Origin: a virus
Strand: one strand, 5' to 3'
IMG/VR virus record: IMGVR_UViG_3300046665_000774
Span: 1 to 25,175 of that record
DNA length: 25,175 nt
Below are positions 8,501-14,655 of this stretch, in pieces. The position numbers were made by a program, and so were the translations under genes. The notes beneath the pieces are model-generated. The model worked only from the letters and a program-made list of their open reading frames with translations, had not been told where the DNA came from and did not search any database. Numbering within the stretch: the first letter of the stretch is position 1; each line of letters opens with the position of its first letter.

Positions 8501-10667
8501 AGCCGCTCAGCGCAGTCGTCATGCTACCGATCGCAGCGCCGACACTACCGAATGCGCTGGCCATACCTTGCGCGGCCGACTGGGTCGCAGCGTCGAGCGC
8601 GGACATCACGTCGACCATCATGTGCAGCTGCTCGAGGTTACTGTCGTAAAGTTCCTGCTTCGCCGCACCGTCAACAATAGCCGCAGCGCGCTCGCGAATC
8701 GCCTTGGCCTCTTCACGGATTCGCTCGGCCCGCTCGCCGGTGAGATCCAGGCCCTCTGCAGTGATCGATTCGGCGTCCTTCCGCGCGGCTGCTTCTTCCA
8801 AACGTGTCGCAGTTAGGCCGGCGATCTGCTTTGCCGTCAGGCCGATCTGCTCGTTCTGATCGATCTGGGCCTGAGTCTGCTGTTTGAGACTCGCAAGTTC
8901 CGCCTGCTCCGACTCGATCAGGTCGGCGGAATTGTTCACGGCCTGGCGATAGCGCTGCTGTTCAAGCACGAAGAGGTCGTTGCCCCGCTTTAGCTCACGC
9001 GCATCGACGTCGCGGCCGATCTGGTCGATCTGCCCCTGCAGCTCCTTCACTTTGGCCAGGTTGTCGATTTTCCCGCTTTGCAGCTTCTTTTCTGCCTCCA
9101 GCGCGTCCCTCTGGTCGCGTAGCGCTTTCAGGTCGCTATCGGCACCCTTGTTGATGGCCTCTTCGTCGTTCAGCTGGCCAGTACGCTTCAGGAAGTCGAT
9201 CTGCAGCTGAGCCTGCTGGTTGTCGAACGTGCGTGCTGCCGCTTGCCGCTGCAGTGCAGACGTCTGCAAATCGATCTGCTTCACGGCGTTCTTGTAGACG
9301 GTCGAGTTCTCGCGCGCGTCCTTATTGACCTGGGCAACGTAGCGGTTGTACTCGGCCTGGCTGATCGCCCCGGTATCGAGCGAGGTCTTAAGCTTCGTCA
9401 GCTCACCTGCCGTCTGTGCGTTCACGCCGTTCAGGCGATTGCGCAAGTCGAGTGTGTCGCTGAGGGCCTTGTCGCGCTTCTGCTCGTCAGTCAGCACGAG
9501 CTGGAATTGAGCGAGCCGGTCGGTTGTATTCTTCTTCAGGTTGGCCGTCTCGGCGTCCTGGGCGCCTTGCGCTTTCTGCGCGGCACCGAGAATTGCTTCG
9601 CTTTTCGCATCGACTGCTTTGCGCTCCTGCTCGGCCTCTGCTACACGGGTCCGGCCGATTTCTTGGACCGCTTTCAACGAGGATCCGTCGACTAAGCCCT
9701 TCATGCCGCCACTGAACAGCGTGACGGCTTGCGCGGCGAACGCGCCGATGTCCTTACCGATCGTCTGGAAGACGTAAGCGATGTTCGTCCCCACCACTGC
9801 CAGCGCTTCGAATGTGGTCGTCAGAATCGCGTGCACGCCGGTCGCTTCTTTCACGGCCTGCCCTTCCTTGCCGGCAGCGCCGCCGACGGCGTCGAGAATC
9901 GCGCTCAGATCCTGCAGCGCGCCGCTGACCGCCAACACGCCGGAGAGCATGGCTTCACCGATCCCGTTCGAGGCAATCGTACGGAGGACGCTCCGCCAGG
10001 TATCGCCAAGGTTGCTGATCGCGCCGTCGAGCGTCGCCGCGCGCAACTCCATGCCGCCGCCGAAGTCCGTCTCGCCGATCTTGCGCAGGTAATCCTGGAT
10101 CTCCTTCGCGTTGTTCCCGATGTTGGCTGTCATGCCCTTGAACGTCAGGGCGACACGATCACCGTTCTGCTTCGCGGTGATGCCAAACTCTTTCAAACGC
10201 TCGAATTCGCCGGTGGCGGCGTCGGCCACCGCCTCGACCATCTGGTTGAGCCCTTTGCCCATCGCCGCAGCAGTGTTGCCGTAGGAACGCAGCGCACGCT
10301 CGGACGGGTCCAGGCCGAGGTTACGCATCTTGATGAAGGCTTCGGTCGCTTCCTGCACGCTGTACGGCGTCGTGGACGCGAATGACTGCAATGCCTTGAA
10401 CGCCACCGCGGCGTTCGCTGTGGATCCGGTCGCGGTGATGAGGGAGGCATTCAGCTTGTCGAACTCGCGTTGGGCGTCGACGACCTGGTGCACGAGCGCC
10501 GCGAACGAAATGCCCGCGGCCATGCCGATCAGCGCACCTCTGGCCATCTTCGCCATCTCGGCGATGCCGTTCACGGCACCACCGACCACGCGGCGGGCGT
10601 CATCCATATCGCGCTGCAGGCGCGCGATGTCAGCGCGTAAGCGGATTTCCATGTCGCCGATGATCAT
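5520..10667 (-). CDS. Tail tape measure protein
   Basis: A 1715-residue tail-length ruler and the largest gene here. Start: ATG at 10667, seven bases after GGAG; an open stretch further upstream crosses the terminator. Residues about 68-250 match the tape-measure N-terminal region (FDKLNASLITATGS, STTPYSVQEATEAFIKMRNLGL, ATGEFERLKEFGI). Long coiled-coil helices follow at about 380-730 and again after about 1290. Hydrophobic glycine-rich segments near 44-62 and 890-1110 could cross the membrane during DNA entry. Residues about 1555-1615 form a DUF4214-like unit (YMQLLGRAPDAAGLAYW, then EDSAEYKK). The C-terminus has the usual GGVRLVGEVGPEIEATGPSRI. At about 0.15 nm per residue this implies a tail near 260 nm. 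Confidence 0.95.
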   Translation of the reverse strand: MIIGDMEIRLRADIARLQRDMDDARRVVGGAVNGIAEMAKMARGALIGMAAGISFAALVHQVVDAQREFDKLNASLITATGSTANAAVAFKALQSFASTTPYSVQEATEAFIKMRNLGLDPSERALRSYGNTAAAMGKGLNQMVEAVADAATGEFERLKEFGITAKQNGDRVALTFKGMTANIGNNAKEIQDYLRKIGETDFGGGMELRAATLDGAISNLGDTWRSVLRTIASNGIGEAMLSGVLAVSGALQDLSAILDAVGGAAGKEGQAVKEATGVHAILTTTFEALAVVGTNIAYVFQTIGKDIGAFAAQAVTLFSGGMKGLVDGSSLKAVQEIGRTRVAEAEQERKAVDAKSEAILGAAQKAQGAQDAETANLKKNTTDRLAQFQLVLTDEQKRDKALSDTLDLRNRLNGVNAQTAGELTKLKTSLDTGAISQAEYNRYVAQVNKDARENSTVYKNAVKQIDLQTSALQRQAAARTFDNQQAQLQIDFLKRTGQLNDEEAINKGADSDLKALRDQRDALEAEKKLQSGKIDNLAKVKELQGQIDQIGRDVDARELKRGNDLFVLEQQRYRQAVNNSADLIESEQAELASLKQQTQAQIDQNEQIGLTAKQIAGLTATRLEEAAARKDAESITAEGLDLTGERAERIREEAKAIRERAAAIVDGAAKQELYDSNLEQLHMMVDVMSALDAATQSAAQGMASAFGSVGAAIGSMTTALSGYERSQAAIAAQLAAATKDAHGDQAKIQHANAMAAEASAQAQIKSYGDMGAAAKGFFKENTAGYRAMEGVEKTFRAFEMAMALSNMAQKLGLVGTYTAAVVAGKQAETQAAVASVAPEVAAAQAKGMANAAAGVANQAGGDPYTAWARMAAMAAVMVGLGFAVSGGGSGVSLAQQRQAAQGTGSVLGDSDAKSESIKNALDLVEKNTYQGLSVNNSMLATLRSIDSNIASFASQLLQSTGVANPSVPGLNVTNGAMTNVSRAMLTMGGSAVGGMAGAGLSAFTSMGAVGGPMGMVAGAIIGYLASRSPLVGKITTAIFGGKQSIDDSGITLDRSSLASILAGGVHANSYADITTSGGWFRGDSNEIKTAPLGDEANAQFTAIIKSLAETVKQDGMALGLAGDEFTAKLNSFVVDIGQVSLKDLKGDDLQKTLESVFSKLGDQMATFAVGGLQQFQQVGEGYLETLTRLAVEYQTVDVVFQSFGKAFGAIGLASIEARDRLVQLAGGLEKFTSQGEYFLTNFFSEQEQAAALRKRIDPTLAQYGLSSAGENAAQAFRDFVVSLDTTTEAGAQAYATLMTIAPALKSVIDAEKDALDERTSLQEKLDELTMTSAELHEKEREKIKAVNLALYDRVAALQAEKDAASTLLGDVDGAFSVLQKVVEREKAAVQTVVNAHTAAVSKLQSLSQSLHSTLDSLKSPDQKLVERAVGQAQIRAALAIAKAGGVFPNADDLKDALSAVSQDASGQFSSYADYLRDLYQTQNDIAQLGDLTDDQLSVEQKALQAAQSQLDRLDAIVANGQAQIDAINGQSVATLSLAQAMAGLQTSLGSAQANPYVTATSGISQAYMQLLGRAPDAAGLAYWQQAVTSGMSLSQIRAFIEDSAEYKKLKGVPGFAGGGDFGGGVRLVGEVGPEIEATGPSRIHSTRALFEALSRPSSNNDALLAELKAVRLELAQLRTNNSAENVAQVKQLQATVDLLTKVIYGGESIQTKVAS

Positions 10668-10680
10668 GCGGTTCTCCAAT

Positions 10681-10706
10681 AAAAACGGGCACCGCTTTGG
10701 GTGCCC
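10681..10706 (-). terminator. Intrinsic terminator between chaperone and tape measure
   Basis: On the minus strand a 7-bp stem GGGCACC/GGTGCCC with a 6-base loop is followed by GTTTTTATT. It lies in the 40-base gap between the T stop and the tape-measure ATG. Confidence 0.82.
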
Positions 10707-10707
10707 T

Positions 10708-11055
10708 TCAGGCTTTCTTGTGCATTGCCTCGATGGCGACGGCATCGAAGGCGTCGATCACTTCCAGCTCCCAGGACGTGAACTTCACGCAGTACAGCGT
10801 CTGGTACGCCAGAATGTCCTGCGGCGTGATCGGGCCCGGGCCATCCATGGTCATCGAGCGCCCGATTCGGCGGAAGGCGTCCCAGATCGGGCGCCCCACG
10901 CGCGGCCACTCGATGTTCAGCCGCGGGTCGCGCTCGCCAGTGTTTTTCGCGGCGCGCTGCAGGTGCGTACGCAACGTCGCGCCGTCACCGAGCCGCGCCG
11001 CTAGCTCGTACTCGGCGCGGCAGCACTCCGTCAGGCTTTCGCGGAGTCGGCGATA
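10708..11055 (-). CDS. Tail assembly chaperone T extension, made by -1 frameshift from G
   Basis: A frame at -1 relative to G, open past the G stop codon at 11031 and ending at 10708. I see no start codon with a ribosome site close to the G stop, so it is probably translated only as a G-T fusion of about 257 residues, as in lambda. The extension (RESLTECCRAEYELAARLG onward) ends in MDGPGPITPQDILAYQTLYCVKFTSWELEVIDAFD, typical of T-type domains that recruit tube subunits to the tape measure. The coordinate of the shift is tentative: I place it at the T run at 11055-11059, where the zero-frame codons are CTT TTT ATC. That is not a classical heptamer. Confidence 0.7.
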   Translation of the reverse strand, partial: YRRLRESLTECCRAEYELAARLGDGATLRTHLQRAAKNTGERDPRLNIEWPRVGRPIWDAFRRIGRSMTMDGPGPITPQDILAYQTLYCVKFTSWELEVIDAFDAVAIEAMHKKA

Positions 11056-11480
11056 AAAAGCTCGGTCTTGTGGATGCCGCCGCGCACCTGGCCGCGCAGC
11101 CACTGCTTCGTCGGATCCGTGAGCAGCGCGCGCACGTTCGCCGGCGTGCATTCGACCGGCTGGCCGGCACGCGCGACGTTCCAGCCGAGGACCGAAGCGA
11201 CCAGGTAATCGGTCTCATCTTCCATGTCTTCGAGCGGGTCGGACGACGGCATCTTGCCAGTGGCGGCGAACTCGGCACGCAGCTTGCGGGTGCGAGCGAG
11301 GTCGATGCGCTTGCGGGACTCGTGTTCAGGGCTGGCCAGCTCGATGTACGTGCTGGTCGGCTCCTTCGTTTTCGGGTTCACGAGCACGAGACGGCCGGTC
11401 GGCACATCGTCGAAGGCGTCGATATCGAGGGAGGCCACCAGTTTGTTCAGCAGGTTCGAAGGTTGGGTGTTTGCGTTCAT
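11031..11480 (-). CDS. Tail assembly chaperone G
   Basis: A 149-residue soluble, acidic protein between the tube and tape-measure genes, the fixed position of lambda gpG. It opens with helices (NLLNKLVASLDIDAFD) and strands typical of this class (GRLVLVNPKTKEPTSTYIELASPEHESRKRID), then a helical half with DPLEDMEDETDYLVASVLGWN. G coats the tape measure and is not found in the finished virion. A second frame opens at -1 and runs on past the G stop, so a G-T fusion is expected. The ribosome site upstream is weak (AAAGAG). Confidence 0.85.
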   Translation of the reverse strand: MNANTQPSNLLNKLVASLDIDAFDDVPTGRLVLVNPKTKEPTSTYIELASPEHESRKRIDLARTRKLRAEFAATGKMPSSDPLEDMEDETDYLVASVLGWNVARAGQPVECTPANVRALLTDPTKQWLRGQVRGGIHKTELFIADSAKA

Positions 11481-11590
11481 GGTTTCTCTTTCGCGGAGAG
11501 GTTGATGTGTTGCCCGTGCCGGCCGCCGCGCCCGCGAAAGGCGACGGCGACCAGTCGGTGCCAGGGTTGCCGCGACTGCGGCGAAAATGG

Positions 11591-12814
11591 TTAGACGGCC
11601 GAGTCTTGGATGGCGATGGTCGTCAGGTCTTCCGGCTGGTTGGTACCGCCGTCGGTGTTCAACAGCGCTTGGAACGGGATCGTCTGGATCAGGATCTTTT
11701 CGCCGTCGTCCTTCGACGCGCCGTTGACCTTTAAACGGTTCATGGCGAACGCGACGAAGTCCGAGTTGGCGGTGCCATCCGCCGTGAATGCCAGATACGC
11801 GCTGGTCTCGGTCTCGTTGTAGAAGGCGTCGCGCATCGCTGTCGAATCGAACTTGGCGGTGATCTGGCCAGTAACAATGACGCGGCCGGTCGACGCCTGG
11901 TCAGCGACATTCGAGCCGATGCCCGGCTCACCGGACTGCGCACACGAGATCTCGATGCTCGCGCTCGTGATCGTTCCGCCGGAGGTCGAGCCAACCTTCA
12001 CGACGCCGTTCACAGCAGCCATCACGCCAGTGACGGTGACGGGCGTCGGCGACGTGAAGTACTGCGCCGTGCCCGGCGTGGCGTCCTTGCCGACGAATTC
12101 GACCGCGATCGTCGCCATGCCGGTCGCCGGCAGGGTGAACGTGACCTTCGAGACTTTGCAGCCGGTGAAAACTTCGCTCGCGCCCGTTGCGCCGACGTCC
12201 GGGTGCCAGTGCTCGATCGAGAACGACTTGTCCGTATGGGCGGACTGCGGGATCATGGTCTTCTTGCCGACAACGGTCAGCGCTGCGCTCGCGATCGGAC
12301 CCTCGGCCGTCAGGTTCGAACCGTTGAGCGTAACGCCGGTTGCGATGGTCCCGGTCAAAGCCGTTACCATGATGTTTTTGTTCAGGTTATTGGCGTTAAA
12401 CGCTCCGGCCGTCAAGCGCACCACGTCGCCGATCTTGACGCCATCGGTCAGCCACGAGCCAGCCGCGCGCTGCAGCGTCCACGCGCCGGCCGTGCCGCCC
12501 ACGGTGATCGAGGCACCCGACACGACGACGCCCGCGACGAAGTCCTTCTTCACGGCCGCGGCGATGAAATCGCCGTACGTCTTGGCCGACAGCTCGCCGC
12601 TGATCGAGCCGCCGACTTTGCGCAGACCGTGGCGGAAGTCCGCAACCTGAAAGTCAGGACGGATCTCGTTGGACTGGTAGGTGTCCTTCGTCAGATCGAG
12701 CGACGATGTGACGCGGCGCAGCGATTGCGCGCCGGCCACCGCCGGCATGACGCCGTAGTTCGCGCCTTCCGATTTATACGTTACTTGCTTATATACGCCC
12801 GAGCCAGTGCCCAT
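11591..12814 (-). CDS. Major tail tube protein (Phage_tube_2 type)
   Basis: A 407-residue tube subunit. The N-terminal part (GSGVYKQVTYKSEGANYGVMP, then SSLDLTKDTYQSNEIRPDFQVADFRHGLRKVGGSISGELS) and the C-terminal strands (FVAFAMNRLKVNGASKDDGEKILIQTIPFQAL) are the familiar tube core. Between residues about 98 and 183 is an extra beta-rich segment (TWTLQRA-like AWTLQRAAGSWLTDGVKIGDVVRLTAG), a domain often inserted in this family and probably exposed on the tail surface. It polymerises as hexamer rings around the tape measure. It has a good ribosome site (AAGGA, about 7 bases) and a terminator upstream. Confidence 0.9.
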   Translation of the reverse strand: MGTGSGVYKQVTYKSEGANYGVMPAVAGAQSLRRVTSSLDLTKDTYQSNEIRPDFQVADFRHGLRKVGGSISGELSAKTYGDFIAAAVKKDFVAGVVVSGASITVGGTAGAWTLQRAAGSWLTDGVKIGDVVRLTAGAFNANNLNKNIMVTALTGTIATGVTLNGSNLTAEGPIASAALTVVGKKTMIPQSAHTDKSFSIEHWHPDVGATGASEVFTGCKVSKVTFTLPATGMATIAVEFVGKDATPGTAQYFTSPTPVTVTGVMAAVNGVVKVGSTSGGTITSASIEISCAQSGEPGIGSNVADQASTGRVIVTGQITAKFDSTAMRDAFYNETETSAYLAFTADGTANSDFVAFAMNRLKVNGASKDDGEKILIQTIPFQALLNTDGGTNQPEDLTTIAIQDSAV

Positions 12815-12834
12815 GTCGCTTCCTTTTTCGAAAT

Positions 12835-12867
12835 AAAAATGGCCCGCAAGCGGAAGCTGTGCGGGCC
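12835..12867 (-). terminator. Intrinsic terminator before the tail tube gene
   Basis: On the minus strand an 8-bp stem GGCCCGCA/TGCGGGCC with an inner AGC/GCT pairing is followed by ATTTTTATTTC. It separates the neck genes from the tube gene, whose own AAGGA ribosome site lies just after it. Tube protein is needed in high copy, so the break may mark a separate expression unit. Confidence 0.82.
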
Positions 12868-12889
12868 CGGGTTGAGATTGCAGATACTG

Positions 12890-13291
12890 CTAGTTTTGCT
12901 CGTGGTACGTGACCTTGAAATCGATACTCTGGAAGCTGTTGCCGGCGGCGTCCGACAGGTCCGGACCGACGGTATCGCGCACGACGCTGACGACGTCGAT
13001 ACCTGCGATCGCGCCGCGCTGGAAGTTGCAGGCCCGACGCACTAGGTCGATCAGCGCCTTCACGTCCGGATATGCCGCGCCCATGGCCGTCACCTGCACT
13101 CGGCTGGTCACCACCGAGTACTCGGCTTGGCCGTCGATCGCGCCAACCGGGACCGAGCTGACTTCGGTAATGCCGATTGCGGGCAGTGCAGCCCCCTCAT
13201 TCACTATTCCCGCCACGATCCGATCCGCCGGCACGCGTGCCACAACGGCCGGCGCGCCGACGAGCAGTGCTCGGATGACCTTCACGCTCAT
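12890..13291 (-). CDS. Tail terminator / completion protein (DUF3168-like)
   Basis: A 133-residue protein in the gene position of the lambda gpU-type tail terminator. The pattern matches DUF3168 proteins: an N-terminal helix and strand (SVKVIRALLVGAPAVVARV), SRVQVTAMGAAYPDVKALIDLVRRAC in the middle (strand then helix), and a late SFQSIDFKVTYHEQN strand. It caps the tail tube when the length set by the tape measure is reached and presents the head-binding surface. A terminator hairpin follows within 25 bases of the stop, before the tube gene. Family call is by pattern; position strongly supports it. Confidence 0.82.
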   Translation of the reverse strand: MSVKVIRALLVGAPAVVARVPADRIVAGIVNEGAALPAIGITEVSSVPVGAIDGQAEYSVVTSRVQVTAMGAAYPDVKALIDLVRRACNFQRGAIAGIDVVSVVRDTVGPDLSDAAGNSFQSIDFKVTYHEQN

Positions 13292-13770
13292 GATTCCTCC
13301 GGCGCAGGCACGTTGATTCCTTCTTTCGTCAGTCGCTGCCGGATCTTGGCAGCGGTTGCAGCGATCGCGGCGGCGGCCCGCGAATCAAACGTCGGCCGCA
13401 TGAATGGGTGGGAACGTGCGCCAGGGTGATCGACCTCCCGCACGGCGGTTCCGCTCACTTCCAGCGCATGACCAGGTTTCGCCTTGATCTTGTGTGCGGC
13501 GGTACCGAACTCGACCCAATGCCAATGTGGTGCCTTTTTCCCGCCGGCCTTGACCGATGCGTAAACGGTGCCGCCCCTCGACTTGGTCGTGACGCGAATG
13601 CTTGCGCGCAGGTCGCCGTCGTCCACGGGTGCCGCGTCCTGCGCGCCTTTCTTGAATTCGTTCGCGCCGGCACGCATTGCCGCGCGCATGATGTTGCGCT
13701 CGACCTTAACGGGCAACTGCTGCAGGAAGGCGTCCAGCTCGCGCCCCCCGATGATCGCTTCATCAACCAT
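13288..13770 (-). CDS. HK97 gp10-like neck protein
   Basis: A 160-residue protein of the HK97-gp10_like family. Hallmarks are an N-terminal helical pair (LDAFLQQLPVKVERNIMRAAMRAGANEF), then AAPVDDGDLRASI, a basic loop with GGKKAPHWHWVEFGTAAHKI, and a final RSHPFMRPTFDS before a C-terminal helix. In this family the H-x-x-E-FGT motif is diagnostic. It acts in joining the completed tail to the head. The ATG overlaps the preceding gene by eight bases and the stop overlaps the next start by four. Confidence 0.93.
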   Translation of the reverse strand: MVDEAIIGGRELDAFLQQLPVKVERNIMRAAMRAGANEFKKGAQDAAPVDDGDLRASIRVTTKSRGGTVYASVKAGGKKAPHWHWVEFGTAAHKIKAKPGHALEVSGTAVREVDHPGARSHPFMRPTFDSRAAAAIAATAAKIRQRLTKEGINVPAPEES

Positions 13771-14119
13771 GCGAGTAGCCTTCCAGCATCCATTCGACGT
13801 TTCGGCGATCGTCCAGCATGGCCGGGCCGGCTATGATCTGCATGACTCGCTCGCCCTTCCCATGCAACGTCACGCGCATTGCAGTGGTGATCCGGTCGTC
13901 GATGCCGATCCGCAGCCGCGTGCGCGTCACCGCAGTGACAACACCGTTGGCCGTGCTCTCGCCTCGGCTGGGCAGCTGGTCCTGCACGTTCGCCCAGATG
14001 TGGTCGGCCACGACCTCCCAACCACCAGCGCCCGGGATTTCGGTGCCATAGTCCGGATCGCGCGCACTCGTGCGACGCTCGATCGTGACCTGCTCGTCTT
14101 TCCTGAACGGCGCAGTCAT
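13763..14119 (-). CDS. Head-tail joining protein (Phage_H_T_join type)
   Basis: A 118-residue small beta-barrel protein placed between connector and gp10-like protein, exactly where HK97-type phages encode the head-tail adaptor or head closure protein. Typical features are the opening FRKDEQVTIERRTSARDPDYG with GGW, then VWANVQDQ-like IWANVQDQLPSRGES, and the closing NVEWMLEGYSHG, equivalent to the usual xRxxWxxxxxEG ending. The start is the ATG at 14119 (ATGA overlap); an in-frame ATG 46 codons earlier lies inside the connector gene. It probably plugs the portal after packaging and gives the tail its docking surface. Confidence 0.88.
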   Translation of the reverse strand: MTAPFRKDEQVTIERRTSARDPDYGTEIPGAGGWEVVADHIWANVQDQLPSRGESTANGVVTAVTRTRLRIGIDDRITTAMRVTLHGKGERVMQIIAGPAMLDDRRNVEWMLEGYSHG

Positions 14120-14655
14120 CCCGGCACCCAGTAGCGGTCTAGCTTTTTGCACAGGTACTGCGCGTTCGGGTTCGGGAAATAATCGTTCTCGATCATGCCG
14201 AGGATGTAGCCCTTGATCGCGGCAGGAACCGACGTCTCGTCCGGGCCATATCCGCACACGTATTGCACCTCAACGGCATTGATGCGCGCGGCCGTCGAGG
14301 GCCAGGCACGCCCCGGTGCCGGCACCACGTACCCCGGCTCACTCTTGGCGTCGACCATGTAGTCCTGTGGATCCAGCGTCTGCAGGGCGCCCGCCGGATC
14401 GTAAAACTTGACGTGCACGACGCTGACGATGGGCGGGTGAGGCAGACGAATCGCATCCGGGAACGCATCGAGAGTTACCTCCCACGTCTGCAAAATGAGC
14501 GCGCGGTGTGTTTCGTGCTCGGCCTCTTCCGTGTAGTCCTGCACCTTCTGTTGAAGCTCGGCATCGAGCGCGGTACCACTCGTGCGCGCAGACGCGCGCG
14601 CGGCAGCCATCGACACCGCCAGCGCAGCCGGCGGCACGATCAGTTGGTCAGTCAT
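14116..14655 (-). CDS. Head-tail connector protein, phiE125 gp8 family
   Basis: A 179-residue head completion protein of the phiE125 gp8 / gp6-like connector type. The N-terminal half is helical (LQQKVQDYTEEAEHETHRALI). Then comes the family-typical strand region TWEVTLDAFPDAIRLPHPPIVSVVHVKFYD, and a YxCGYGPDETSVPAAIKGYILGMI segment near residues 132-155. It forms a ring under the portal and begins the neck. The start at 14655 overlaps the previous stop by four bases (ATGA), and its own stop overlaps the next gene likewise. The family assignment is from recognised pattern and position, not from a search. Confidence 0.9.
   Translation of the reverse strand: MTDQLIVPPAALAVSMAAARASARTSGTALDAELQQKVQDYTEEAEHETHRALILQTWEVTLDAFPDAIRLPHPPIVSVVHVKFYDPAGALQTLDPQDYMVDAKSEPGYVVPAPGRAWPSTAARINAVEVQYVCGYGPDETSVPAAIKGYILGMIENDYFPNPNAQYLCKKLDRYWVPG

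Noticed and set aside
10668-10745. Longer start for the tape measure
   Set aside because: It would run through the terminator hairpin and the T stop codon, while the ATG at 10667 has a well-spaced GGAG.
11056-11151. Independent ATG start for the T frame
   Set aside because: This ATG is deep inside G, has no ribosome site, and the residues before the overlap are Arg/His/Ala-rich shadow coding.
11481-11590. Possible hairpin at 11569-11582 (GCCGC/GCGGC) after the tube gene
   Set aside because: The stem is only five base pairs with no T run. It is too weak to call a terminator.
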